48,929 nt of DNA from Thermotogota bacterium (GTDB lineage Bacteria; Thermotogota; Thermotogae; Thermotogales; Fervidobacteriaceae), in NCBI GenBank assembly GCA_030550315.1, contig JAUQPP010000007.1, positions 1 to 48,929 on the forward strand, written 5' to 3'. Every line of letters starts with the position of its first letter. The first letter of the stretch is position 1. The translations under genes and the position numbers were made by a program. Below the pieces are notes generated by a model. The model was not told the origin of the DNA. It was given only the letters and a program-made list of their open reading frames with translations, and searched no databases. Below are positions 16,882-26,131 of this stretch, piece after piece.

Positions 16882-18864
16882 TCAAAAAGACCATTCGCCC
16901 AACTTTAACGTAAGGGTAACTCGGTTCCCAGCCCTGTCTATCGTTATTTTTATTGTATCCAGAATCCTCTTCGATGAGAGGATTTGGGAAAAATCGTCGA
17001 GGTTTTTGACCATTTTCCCATCAGCAGCGGTAATGACATCGCCGGCTTTTAGACCAGCTTTGTCGGCAGGTGAACCCTTTTCAACATACGCAACGAAAAG
17101 TCCATCTGACTTTAACTTGTATTCACGTTTGATGACATCGTTTACTGTGAACAGCGTAGCACCAATAGGTTTGTTTTTCAACGGCGTCTGAAATACTTCG
17201 TTCACCTTATCGGCTGGTATCACAACTCTGAACGTAAAGTCTTGTCTTTCGTCGTTGGGACTGATAGGTATCCTATCGGTGATGCGACCTGACAAGGCTC
17301 CAACACGACCAACGATGAGTGTTCCAGAAGTATTTACGGGGTTATCACTCGGTAGTTTTCTGTAAGCTTCTTTATCGTAGTAGTCTCGGCAAAATTCGAT
17401 GGGGAATCCGTACGCGTTCACAACACCATACGGTGAGACGTCGGTATTTTCAAACTCGTTGACGTTGTAATCTTGCCTTCCGTCATTATGGCCCCTAACT
17501 TCGGTGTTCCCCCAAGGATACCGTCTACCATCCTTTCCCCGAGCAGCTTTTTCCCATTGTGCTTCCGTGGGTAGCTGATAACCAGCCCAGTTGCAGAAAA
17601 GGTTGGCAGACCTCCAATTTACACCGGTTATAGGGAAATTGAGCGAACTCTTTTGCGCAGTGTAACTGACGTTAATCTTCTGACCAAGAAAATCCAGCGA
17701 CACGGATAATATGAATCTGCCATTTGAAACAGAAGTGCCAGCTGGTAATTGTGCAGCCCTCAGAAAGTCAAGATATTGTTTCACTGTGATGGGGTACTTT
17801 GATATGTAAAATCCCGAAACGTAAACTTCGCGGCTGGGTAATTCATCCTCTTCTACATTTTCCCACACCTTATCAGCTCCCATTTTGAACGTGCCTCCGG
17901 GCACGAAAACGAAAATAATCCCCGTTCGTGGATCGATGATTTCTTTGTCGTAAATTTTTATCGTTTGGACCGTCTTACCTTCCACGGTCAATGGTGTGGT
18001 TGTGCCAGTGGTTGCGATTCCATCTTTGTCGTATTCGAGTTGCTGGAGCAGGTTTAAAACCGAATCTGTTCGAAGTTCAGCGACTTTGTTTTTGTAGGTA
18101 GTGAAAGCGACTTGAGCAATTGGAATGATTTCAGTACCCCAAATTCCAGTGATTTGGTACATTTGGTTACCTAACGAGCTGACGTTACCGTAGAGTTTTT
18201 TTCCTGTCTTCGTAATCACAAGGTCGTAGCCACGCGCATGTTCCGAGGGGATGTAAACGTCTTCTATGGTGCTGCTTTGAAAGTAGAACTCATTCTTGTT
18301 TTGATCAGTAAGAACAAGATAACCTTCCACAATTCTCAAACTGGTACCGGAGTACATTTCCCCAGAAACAAGGTTGACAACGAATCGGTTGCCAACACTG
18401 ATTTCAATGTTGATAGGTCCTTGTCTTGAAAGTTGGTGGAGTGATTTTTCCATAAAACCCACGTATAGAACGTTCTTTAAATCTCTGACGATAACTTGAC
18501 CGAACCACGTTCTAAATCGGATTGTACCAGATCTCATTTCCAGGACATAACCGTCGATCTTTCGTCCACCAAGGTTGAGTTCAGAAGGGTTTTCCACGGA
18601 GGTTATATTTTCATCGAAGATTATGTGTGAAATATCATTTCTTGAAATGTACACTCTCCCAAGTGAGGAATCGACAGCTAGAAATTCGTCTTCAAAGGCT
18701 ATAGGATTGCCTTTGAGTGTCTGACCAGTTCGGTAGACTATCACAGCGGAAAAGGAGAGAGTGTTTATCAACGTTAACAAAACGAAAAACAGAGAGATAA
18801 TTCTAAGTCTCAGGCTGTTTGTTGTGGAACTAAGATCATTCCAATACGGGAAAGTGTAACTCAT
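16882..18864 (-). CDS. Exported/anchored multidomain protein: N-terminal beta repeats + SUMF1/FGE-sulfatase-like domain + C-terminal PDZ
   Basis: N-terminal hydrophobic anchor; FVPGGTFKMGADKV..ISKYPITVKQYLDFL..ITGVNWRSANLFCNWAGYQLPTEAQWEKAARGKDGRRYPWGN..FTFRVVIP (SUMF1-like); VEKGSPADKAGLKAGDVITAADGKMVKNLDDFSQIL (PDZ). Confidence 0.88.
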   Translation of the reverse strand: MSYTFPYWNDLSSTTNSLRLRIISLFFVLLTLINTLSFSAVIVYRTGQTLKGNPIAFEDEFLAVDSSLGRVYISRNDISHIIFDENITSVENPSELNLGGRKIDGYVLEMRSGTIRFRTWFGQVIVRDLKNVLYVGFMEKSLHQLSRQGPINIEISVGNRFVVNLVSGEMYSGTSLRIVEGYLVLTDQNKNEFYFQSSTIEDVYIPSEHARGYDLVITKTGKKLYGNVSSLGNQMYQITGIWGTEIIPIAQVAFTTYKNKVAELRTDSVLNLLQQLEYDKDGIATTGTTTPLTVEGKTVQTIKIYDKEIIDPRTGIIFVFVPGGTFKMGADKVWENVEEDELPSREVYVSGFYISKYPITVKQYLDFLRAAQLPAGTSVSNGRFILSVSLDFLGQKINVSYTAQKSSLNFPITGVNWRSANLFCNWAGYQLPTEAQWEKAARGKDGRRYPWGNTEVRGHNDGRQDYNVNEFENTDVSPYGVVNAYGFPIEFCRDYYDKEAYRKLPSDNPVNTSGTLIVGRVGALSGRITDRIPISPNDERQDFTFRVVIPADKVNEVFQTPLKNKPIGATLFTVNDVIKREYKLKSDGLFVAYVEKGSPADKAGLKAGDVITAADGKMVKNLDDFSQILSSKRILDTIKITIDRAGNRVTLTLKLGEWSF

Positions 18865-19037
18865 GGCCAGTCCCCCCGGATAGAAGTCTTGAGATGTTTC
18901 AAAACAATTATATCACACTCACGACTTAAAATTGGTGCTTCACCGACCTTGCAATTTTGTGATACAATATGTTTAAGGTTCGCATTATTTGGTTAAAAAT
19001 CAATTTGACCTTGTCTTTAAGGGAGCAATTACCGGTT

Positions 19038-19538
19038 ATGAAGAGGTACAGATTGTTCCTCGCATTTTACTTATTTGTTCTGGTTTGGTTCGTTGTAAGT
19101 TCTACAAAAGCTATGACTCGCAGGGACCCAGTGCACAGTCCGTTAGGTAATCGGAACTTGATATCCAGAGAAAAGGAGTACTGGTTCTCTGTCAGCTTTG
19201 GTGGAAGGTTTTGGATGGTTAACAAAAACGCCCGCATTTTCGACTTGCATAGCCCTGAGGATTTTTCTTTTCCGGTAGTAGTAACAAACGCTAAGATTGA
19301 TCCTGAAAAAGGAATAATTGAAGGTGTGAAGTCTATTCTTCCAGAACGGATTCCCGATTTTATATACGAGATAAATTTCGAGGAAAAGTATTTAACCTTA
19401 GATAATTCGGCGATAATTAAACTCCTATCGTTAAACGAACTGCGGGAATGTATAAGGACTCTGGAAATTACTCATCAGTATTTGAACCCAAGAGTAATTT
19501 ATTTTTTTAGCAATGGAAGAATTTATAGGATTAGTTGA
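19038..19538 (+). CDS. Single-TM hypothetical protein directly upstream of ftsA; possible divergent FtsQ-position protein
   Basis: Short N-terminus, one TM helix (RLFLAFYLFVLVWFVVSS), about 130-aa extracytoplasmic part, located immediately upstream of ftsA-ftsZ. No clear family match by eye. Confidence 0.7.
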   Translation: MKRYRLFLAFYLFVLVWFVVSSTKAMTRRDPVHSPLGNRNLISREKEYWFSVSFGGRFWMVNKNARIFDLHSPEDFSFPVVVTNAKIDPEKGIIEGVKSILPERIPDFIYEINFEEKYLTLDNSAIIKLLSLNELRECIRTLEITHQYLNPRVIYFFSNGRIYRIS

Positions 19539-19593
19539 AAGCTGGTCGAAAGCGTCAAATAATGGTTTGAATTTGGAATTAAGGGGTGATAAG

Positions 19594-20871
19594 ATGCCGA
19601 AAACCTACGAAATTATTTCTCTGGATATAGGAAATGATAGTATAAAAGGGGTTGTGGTGGATTTTTCTGAAGGTTCCGGGAATGTTTTGGCCTTTGCGAA
19701 CGCGAAGACCAGAGGAATTGAGAACGGTGAGATCAAAGATGTTGTTGCACTCAACGAATCAATGACGCAGTTAATCGAGGACTTGGAGAACCAGCTCCAG
19801 AGAGAACTTAAGGGTGAGTTACTTGTTTCCTCAAGCTGTGGGAATTTCACTCTAACCGAGCTTACCGAAGAAATAGTCCTAAGCGACAAGGAGCCGGTCT
19901 ATGTAACCGAAGAGCATGTAGTTCAGTTAACGGACAATTTGTTGGGACACCTCTTCCAAACAAACGAAAAAAACTCTCTGCACTTGTTTGTTAAAAAATA
20001 CGTTCTTGACGATCGAAGAATAGTGGTCAATCCCGTAGGAATGAAGGCGCGGAAGTTGACGGCCGTTTATTCTATTGTGATGGGCGACGAGAATTACAAG
20101 AATGTTGTGGAGTACGCAACGAAAGATATTATCGGCGAAGCTGAGTATTATATATCTTTCGTTTCAACTGCCGAAGCTGTACTTTCGAGCGTGGAGAAGG
20201 ACCGGGGAGTTATTCACGTGGACCTTGGCTATAATGCAACGCTGGTGACGCTGTATTATGCCAACACGCCGGTTGAATTTCACAAGGTAGACATGGCGAT
20301 GAAGCATGTTATAAAGGACATAGCGGTGGTTTTGAAGACTTCCGTACAGGAGGCTGAAAGATTGTTAAAAACGTACGGTGTTGCTGTTTTTATGGGAGTC
20401 GAGCCAACACCGATTGAGTACAAAGGACTTGATGGTAGAACCCTGATGAAGACAACAAAAGAGTTCCTGGCAAGGATCATCTATGCTCGCATGCGGGAGA
20501 TATTCATGAAAATAAAGAAGCTATACAAGGAATTGATTTTAAAGTATCCCGAGTTTACAGACGTCGGCGTGCCAGGAGGTTTCGTGCTCACTGGCGGTGG
20601 TGCGATGCTTCAAAGAGTTGAAACGCTTGCAACAGAAGTCTTTAAGTGTCCCGTTCGAACCGGAACGCTTTACGATACGGAATTCTTTAAGTGTGAAGGT
20701 TACGAACATGATGTATTTAGTCCGTTGTATGCACCAGTTTTTGGAAATATATTGGTCTACCAAAAGGAAAGGAATATTTATTCGCCAATGATAATGGAGA
20801 AACAAAGAAAGTCGTCCCCGAAATTCTTCAAGAAATTGTCTGAGACATTGGGTAAGATATTCGGTCAGTAA
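19594..20871 (+). CDS. ftsA: Cell division protein FtsA
   Basis: YEIISLDIGNDSIKGVVVD, VIHVDLGYNATLVTLYY, GGFVLTGGGAMLQRVETLA; directly followed by ftsZ. Start moved to the ATG preceded by AAGGGGTG. Confidence 0.88.
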   Translation: MPKTYEIISLDIGNDSIKGVVVDFSEGSGNVLAFANAKTRGIENGEIKDVVALNESMTQLIEDLENQLQRELKGELLVSSSCGNFTLTELTEEIVLSDKEPVYVTEEHVVQLTDNLLGHLFQTNEKNSLHLFVKKYVLDDRRIVVNPVGMKARKLTAVYSIVMGDENYKNVVEYATKDIIGEAEYYISFVSTAEAVLSSVEKDRGVIHVDLGYNATLVTLYYANTPVEFHKVDMAMKHVIKDIAVVLKTSVQEAERLLKTYGVAVFMGVEPTPIEYKGLDGRTLMKTTKEFLARIIYARMREIFMKIKKLYKELILKYPEFTDVGVPGGFVLTGGGAMLQRVETLATEVFKCPVRTGTLYDTEFFKCEGYEHDVFSPLYAPVFGNILVYQKERNIYSPMIMEKQRKSSPKFFKKLSETLGKIFGQ

Positions 20872-20920
20872 GTAAAATGCAGAGGTTGTTGAGATTTCAC
20901 GACTAAGGGGAGGGACGGTA

Positions 20921-21985
20921 ATGCCGTTCACTATAGAGAGGGAACAAAAATCAAATATTCACGAGCGAACGCCTGGTGTGCCAGTTATCAAGGTGATAGG
21001 TGTTGGTGGGGCAGGTTGCAACGCTATAAACCGGATGGCGGAGGTTGGACTTCGCGGAGTAACCTTAATAGCTGTGAATACCGACGCCCAGGTACTCGAA
21101 GTGAGTAAAGCGGACATTACAGTACAAATTGGTGAGAAACTCACAAAAGGATTAGGAGCCGGGGGAAATCCGAAGATAGGTGAAGAGGCAGCCTTAGAGG
21201 ATAGGAAGAAATTGGAAGATATACTCCACGGTACGGATATGCTTTTCATCACGGCTGGTTTCGGTGGAGGGACTGGCACTGGCGCAGCTCCGGTAATCGC
21301 TGAAATTGCTAGGAACATGGGAATATTAACCGTTGCAATTGTGACGATGCCTTTCTTTTTTGAAGGTACACCGCGTTGGAACGTCGCGCTTGAGGGAATT
21401 AAGAAGATCTCGGGCAGAGTAGATACCCTGATAAAGATAAGCAACAATAAATTATTAGAGCAACTTTCCCCAACTACAACAATAGTCGACGCCTTTGCAA
21501 CTGCAGACGAGATACTTCACCAGGGTGTGAAGGGCATTTCGGATCTCATTATGAAACGTGGATACATCAACCTGGATTTTGCCGATGTGGAATCGGTTAT
21601 GAGAAACGCTGGTAACGCGATGCTTGGCATCGGTGTTGGTAAAGGCGAGAAGAGGGTATATGACGCGGCGAGGAAAGCTTTAGACAACAAGTTGTTGGAT
21701 TATCCAATTGAGAATGCAAGGTCAATCATTTTGAATATTTCGGCACCGCGCAACGCAACACTTCAGGAGATGCAAGAGGCTGCCATGATTGTAAAGCAGA
21801 CCTGTAGTGAGGATGCGGATATGAAATTTGGTATGGTTATCGATGACGAACTGGCAGAAGACGAGATGAGAGTAACTGTCATTGCTACAAAATTCGATGT
21901 TGAAGAAAAATTTGGTAAAACTGAGGATGATATTCCAGCAATCTACAAATTTGGTTTAGAATATAAAAGTAAGCTCGGTGAATAA
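20921..21985 (+). CDS. ftsZ: Cell division protein FtsZ
   Basis: KVIGVGGAGCNAINRM, AVNTDAQVL, TAGFGGGTGTGAAPVIAEIAR, LITADFADVESVM-type T7 region (YINLDFADVESVM). Confidence 0.98.
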   Translation: MPFTIEREQKSNIHERTPGVPVIKVIGVGGAGCNAINRMAEVGLRGVTLIAVNTDAQVLEVSKADITVQIGEKLTKGLGAGGNPKIGEEAALEDRKKLEDILHGTDMLFITAGFGGGTGTGAAPVIAEIARNMGILTVAIVTMPFFFEGTPRWNVALEGIKKISGRVDTLIKISNNKLLEQLSPTTTIVDAFATADEILHQGVKGISDLIMKRGYINLDFADVESVMRNAGNAMLGIGVGKGEKRVYDAARKALDNKLLDYPIENARSIILNISAPRNATLQEMQEAAMIVKQTCSEDADMKFGMVIDDELAEDEMRVTVIATKFDVEEKFGKTEDDIPAIYKFGLEYKSKLGE

Positions 21986-22001
21986 AGTGAGGTGTTGGTA
22001 A

Positions 22002-23708
22002 ATGGATCAGGAAAAGAAAGTAAAACGGCTTGGTGATGTTCTAATTGACAAAGGTGTTATAACGCCTCTGGAACTTGAAAGGGCTCTTGAGTTACAGAAG
22101 GAGTTGAAAAAGCCTCTCGGAGAAGTACTCGTACAAATGGGGTATTGCACGTGGGACGATATTGTGAAAGCGCTCGCGGAACAGTTTAATGTTACTGCGT
22201 GCACTGGTGAGTTAAAATTGAACGAAGAATTTGCGAGAACGTTTCCAAAAGATCTGGTAAACGAATTGAAAGTTGTGCCGATTGACGAGCGTGATAACAG
22301 GATAATCCTTGGTATAGATAACGTGTACGAGATACCAGTTATACGAAGACGGGTGAAGTTTAGGCTTGGAAAAGATGTTGAGTTTTGCCTCATGCCACCG
22401 AGTCTTTTTGAAATAATGTACGACAGGGTACTCCACGGATTCATTGGGGAACCATTTACCGAAGCCTTCCAAGATGTTGTCTACCAGAGTGAGGTCCAAC
22501 AGGTTCTTGAAAAAGAGGAAGAAACTCAGATAGCGGAAGAAGAAACTCCCGTTGTCAAGCTTGTCTCAAACATCGTGGACCATGCAATCGAATTGGATGC
22601 AAGTGATATACACATTGAGCCGCAGAGAAAGAACGTGGTTGTAAGGTACAGAATAGACGGCGTTTTGAGAAGGATAACGGAATATCCACGAACGATGCAC
22701 TCTGCGGTAGTTTCCCGCATAAAAATTCTTTCTGGACTCGATATTGTTGAAAGGAGATTACCACAGGATGGTAAGTTCTTTATCAGAAAAGACGAAGAGC
22801 AGTACGATTTACGTGTTTCGACGATGCCGTCTGTAAATGGCGAAAAGGTTGTCATGAGGATTTTGAGAGTGTCTTCGTCGAAGAAGAGGCTTGAGGATTT
22901 GGGTTATTCCCCCTACAATTACGAGAGGATTCAACGGTTGATCGAGCACCCGTACGGTATTATCCTCGTTACTGGACCCACAGGGAGTGGTAAATCGACA
23001 ACACTTGTGGCGATAATTAATTCGCTAAACTCTGAAGATGTGAACATCGTTACGGCGGAAGATCCTGTTGAATACACGATAGAAGGTATTACCCAGTGTC
23101 AAGTAAACCCCGAAATCGGGCTTACTTTTGCAAAGTATTTAAGGGCGTTCCTCAGGCAGGACCCTGATATTATCATGGTTGGTGAGATCAGGGATACGGA
23201 AACTGCCCAGCTTGCTATCGAAGCGTCGCTCACTGGACACTTAGTTTTGTCAACCCTCCATACTAATACCGCTCCAGGTGCAATCGACAGGCTTGTCAAT
23301 ATGGGACTTGACCCATCGCTGATATCAGCATCGCTTATCGGTGTGATAGGTCAAAGGCTTGTGCGTAAAGTTTGTGAAAAATGTAAGGAACGAGAGGAAC
23401 TACCGGAAAGATTTGCTGAAAAGGTGCGCAAACTCTTCCCAGAAATGGAACCTTTCCAGTACGTGGGTAGGGGTTGCCAAGCATGTAACAACACCGGTTA
23501 CAAAGGACGTACAGCCGTAGCTGAGGTACTTGTTGTGAACGATGAGATTAGAAGAGCGATACAAAAAGGTTTATCCATGATAGAAATTGCGAAACTTGCG
23601 AAAGTGGGTGGAATGAAAACGATGTTCCAAGACGGACTATACAAAGTTCTCAACGGTGAGACAACGATCCAAGAAGTGCTTTCTATCGTTGGTGAAGAGG
23701 AGGAGTGA
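22002..23708 (+). CDS. GspE/PilB family type II secretion/type IV pilus assembly ATPase
   Basis: N-terminal T2SSE_N domain, DASDIHIEPQRKNVVVRYRIDGVL, LVTGPTGSGKSTTL, DPDIIMVGEIRDTETAQLAIEASLTGHLVLSTLHTN, CEKC...CQAC zinc site. Confidence 0.95.
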   Translation: MDQEKKVKRLGDVLIDKGVITPLELERALELQKELKKPLGEVLVQMGYCTWDDIVKALAEQFNVTACTGELKLNEEFARTFPKDLVNELKVVPIDERDNRIILGIDNVYEIPVIRRRVKFRLGKDVEFCLMPPSLFEIMYDRVLHGFIGEPFTEAFQDVVYQSEVQQVLEKEEETQIAEEETPVVKLVSNIVDHAIELDASDIHIEPQRKNVVVRYRIDGVLRRITEYPRTMHSAVVSRIKILSGLDIVERRLPQDGKFFIRKDEEQYDLRVSTMPSVNGEKVVMRILRVSSSKKRLEDLGYSPYNYERIQRLIEHPYGIILVTGPTGSGKSTTLVAIINSLNSEDVNIVTAEDPVEYTIEGITQCQVNPEIGLTFAKYLRAFLRQDPDIIMVGEIRDTETAQLAIEASLTGHLVLSTLHTNTAPGAIDRLVNMGLDPSLISASLIGVIGQRLVRKVCEKCKEREELPERFAEKVRKLFPEMEPFQYVGRGCQACNNTGYKGRTAVAEVLVVNDEIRRAIQKGLSMIEIAKLAKVGGMKTMFQDGLYKVLNGETTIQEVLSIVGEEEE

Positions 23709-23717
23709 TTTTTACAA

Positions 23718-24878
23718 GTGGATCCGAGAAAATTTCGTGAGGAAAAGGAAGCGGAAATCAAAAGAACGTACGGTGAAATGAGAAAGAGGAGCTTTCGCTT
23801 CCTCTTTCTTAATATTATGCTGGTCCTCCTTGTTTTCACCTTCATGTTTTTCGTCCAACGAGTTTCTCCTCAAACCTATTCGAACATCGTCCAGAATTTG
23901 CAGCTTGTGGTAGAGTTGAACAAGGTCGAGTATCTTGCCCCGGATCAGGTCCTCGCAAAGGTATACATCGTGAACACTGGTAGAAGGGACAGAGATTTTA
24001 CATTGAGTGATTTTTATGTAAAACTCTATTCCGACAAGAAAACTGTTTTTGAGTTTTCATATCCCAGATCAATCAGTAGTACCGTGACAGGTCTTGGTAA
24101 AAGGCTTGTGTACGAACTTGGAAAGGATGTTACAATATCGAACCTTGAGGCTAACGAATACAAGATTTTTGTCTCATGCAAAGTCAACGGAAGATACTTG
24201 CAAACCGAGAGAGCTTTCAAGTATCAGGAGAGAATAGACTTTATGATACTCACGGAACCATACTACTTGGTTGGCGAAAGGGTTAATCCTTCTCTTTTGA
24301 TAGTTAACAGAACGAAAGATCAGCAAAAACTCCAAATTACTCGTATTGTTTGGAGCTTCTTGGGTGAGAAGTTTCAAGAGGATACCGAGCAAACATTTCT
24401 ACTGAATCCAGGTGGTTCGGCACTGGTTAGTTCAAAGGCAAGTTTTCATGTACAAACAAAGGGTGAACACGAGATTGAATGTGCTGTGTATTTAGCTGAT
24501 GGTACTTTGAAGGTGTTCAGGGCACTTGTGCCAGTTGCGTTAAAACACGAAAAAAAACTTAGTGATTTGGAGATGAACATTGAAGTAGATGATGTTATCG
24601 TCATTGACAGGCTTGCGCGTATCAGAGTAAACCTTGTAAATAAATCCAACCGGAACCGATTTTTGAAAATCGACAAAATCAATGTCAGTATAGTTGAGAT
24701 AGGTTACAACTTTGCCGTTACAAGCAGACGTATTTTTCTATCACCGTTTGGAAAGTCCACGCTCATCCAACCTGAAAGGCTGGAGTTTAACACCCCTGGA
24801 GTTTACGAGATGATAGTTACAGTTGAATCGGAAGGATCCAAAATTTCGAAAAAGTTGAGTGTGGCAGTTGGAAAGTAA
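23718..24878 (+). CDS. Single-TM anchored protein with beta-rich (Ig-like) extracytoplasmic region, unknown function
   Basis: GTG start with 9-bp gap to the PilB-like gene; TM helix FRFLFLNIMLVLLVFTFMFFV; three beta-rich segments. Confidence 0.75.
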   Translation: MDPRKFREEKEAEIKRTYGEMRKRSFRFLFLNIMLVLLVFTFMFFVQRVSPQTYSNIVQNLQLVVELNKVEYLAPDQVLAKVYIVNTGRRDRDFTLSDFYVKLYSDKKTVFEFSYPRSISSTVTGLGKRLVYELGKDVTISNLEANEYKIFVSCKVNGRYLQTERAFKYQERIDFMILTEPYYLVGERVNPSLLIVNRTKDQQKLQITRIVWSFLGEKFQEDTEQTFLLNPGGSALVSSKASFHVQTKGEHEIECAVYLADGTLKVFRALVPVALKHEKKLSDLEMNIEVDDVIVIDRLARIRVNLVNKSNRNRFLKIDKINVSIVEIGYNFAVTSRRIFLSPFGKSTLIQPERLEFNTPGVYEMIVTVESEGSKISKKLSVAVGK

Positions 24879-24899
24879 AAAAGTGAAGGCATTGGAGAG

Positions 24900-26111
24900 G
24901 TGAAGCCGATGTCAAAGACGGGACATCAGAAAATTGATTGGGTTTCAAAACACATGAAATTGCTAAACGCGATACAGAATGGGGATTACAATCTGGAAGG
25001 CTGGAAAATAGCCATGTCGATACATTTGGAAGCGAAGACAGCGTACCTAGCCATCACACTAAAAAGACTTGGTGCCCACGTTGTGGTCACCGGGTGCAAC
25101 CCTCTGTCAACTCAAGACGATGTAGCCCAGGCACTGGCTGACTACGGTATCGATGTTCACGCTCGACGAACTACTGATGAGAAGGAGTATTTTTCCTTTT
25201 TGCATAAAGTGCTGGATTCGAAGCCAGACTTAATTCTTGATGATGGTGGTGACCTAACAGTACTGGCGCATACGGAGCGACGCGAAGTGCTGAAGAACCT
25301 TAAGGGAGTTTCGGAGGAAACGACGACTGGTGTAAGAAGAATTAAGAATCTTGAAGAACGTGGGATACTTAACGTTCCCGTCATTGCCGTAAATAACGCG
25401 AAGATGAAGTATCTATTCGATAATCGATATGGCACAGGACAGTCGGTTATTGATTCAATAATGCGGAACACAAATCTCTTACTTGCTGGCAAGAAGGTAC
25501 TCGTTGCTGGTTACGGTTGGTGTGGTCGTGGTATTGCAATGAGGGCACGTGGTATGGGAGCACATGTGATGGTTTCGGAAGTTGATCCTGTTAAGGCTGT
25601 AGAGGCGGTGATGGATGGTTTCGAGGTTGGTAAAACCTCCGAACTTTGCAAGATTGCCGATTTTATTATCACAGCGACTGGCGTGAGGGATGTATTAAAA
25701 GAAGAAGATTTGCTGAATTTGAAAAATGGTGTGGTCCTTGCCAACGCGGGGCACTTTAATGTAGAAATACCTATGGAAGTGCTTGAAAGGTTGGCTGACG
25801 AAAAGTACGAAATTCGGCAAAATGTGACATGTTACAGAGTTAGGGGAAAGGACATTTATGTCATTGGGTTGGGACGTCTGGTAAATCTGGCCGCCGCCGA
25901 TGGGCATCCGGTAGAAATAATGGATATCTCTTTTGCGCTCCAAGTATTGGCACTTGTATTTTTGTCCAAGAACTACCTGAATTTAGAGAAGAAAGTTTAC
26001 GAATATCCTGCCGAACTTGATGAGCATGTTGCAAGACTGAAGTTGCGCTCGTTGGGAATATCTATCGATGAACTAACACCAGAGCAGGTGGAGTACTTGA
26101 AAAACTTTTAA
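24900..26111 (+). CDS. ahcY: Adenosylhomocysteinase (S-adenosyl-L-homocysteine hydrolase)
   Basis: AMSIHLEAKTAYLAITLKRLGAHVVVTGCNPLSTQDDVAQAL, VAGYGWCGRGIAMRARGMGAHVMVSEVDPVKAVEAVMDGF, VIGLGRLVNLAAADGHPVEIMDISFALQ. Confidence 0.96.
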   Translation: MKPMSKTGHQKIDWVSKHMKLLNAIQNGDYNLEGWKIAMSIHLEAKTAYLAITLKRLGAHVVVTGCNPLSTQDDVAQALADYGIDVHARRTTDEKEYFSFLHKVLDSKPDLILDDGGDLTVLAHTERREVLKNLKGVSEETTTGVRRIKNLEERGILNVPVIAVNNAKMKYLFDNRYGTGQSVIDSIMRNTNLLLAGKKVLVAGYGWCGRGIAMRARGMGAHVMVSEVDPVKAVEAVMDGFEVGKTSELCKIADFIITATGVRDVLKEEDLLNLKNGVVLANAGHFNVEIPMEVLERLADEKYEIRQNVTCYRVRGKDIYVIGLGRLVNLAAADGHPVEIMDISFALQVLALVFLSKNYLNLEKKVYEYPAELDEHVARLKLRSLGISIDELTPEQVEYLKNF

Positions 26112-26131
26112 GGTGGGGGAACACTAGAATA

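Noticed and set aside
22002-26111. Possible SAH/SAM riboswitch upstream of ahcY or metK
   Set aside because: ahcY follows the previous gene by about 20 bp and metK overlaps its upstream gene, leaving no room for an aptamer.
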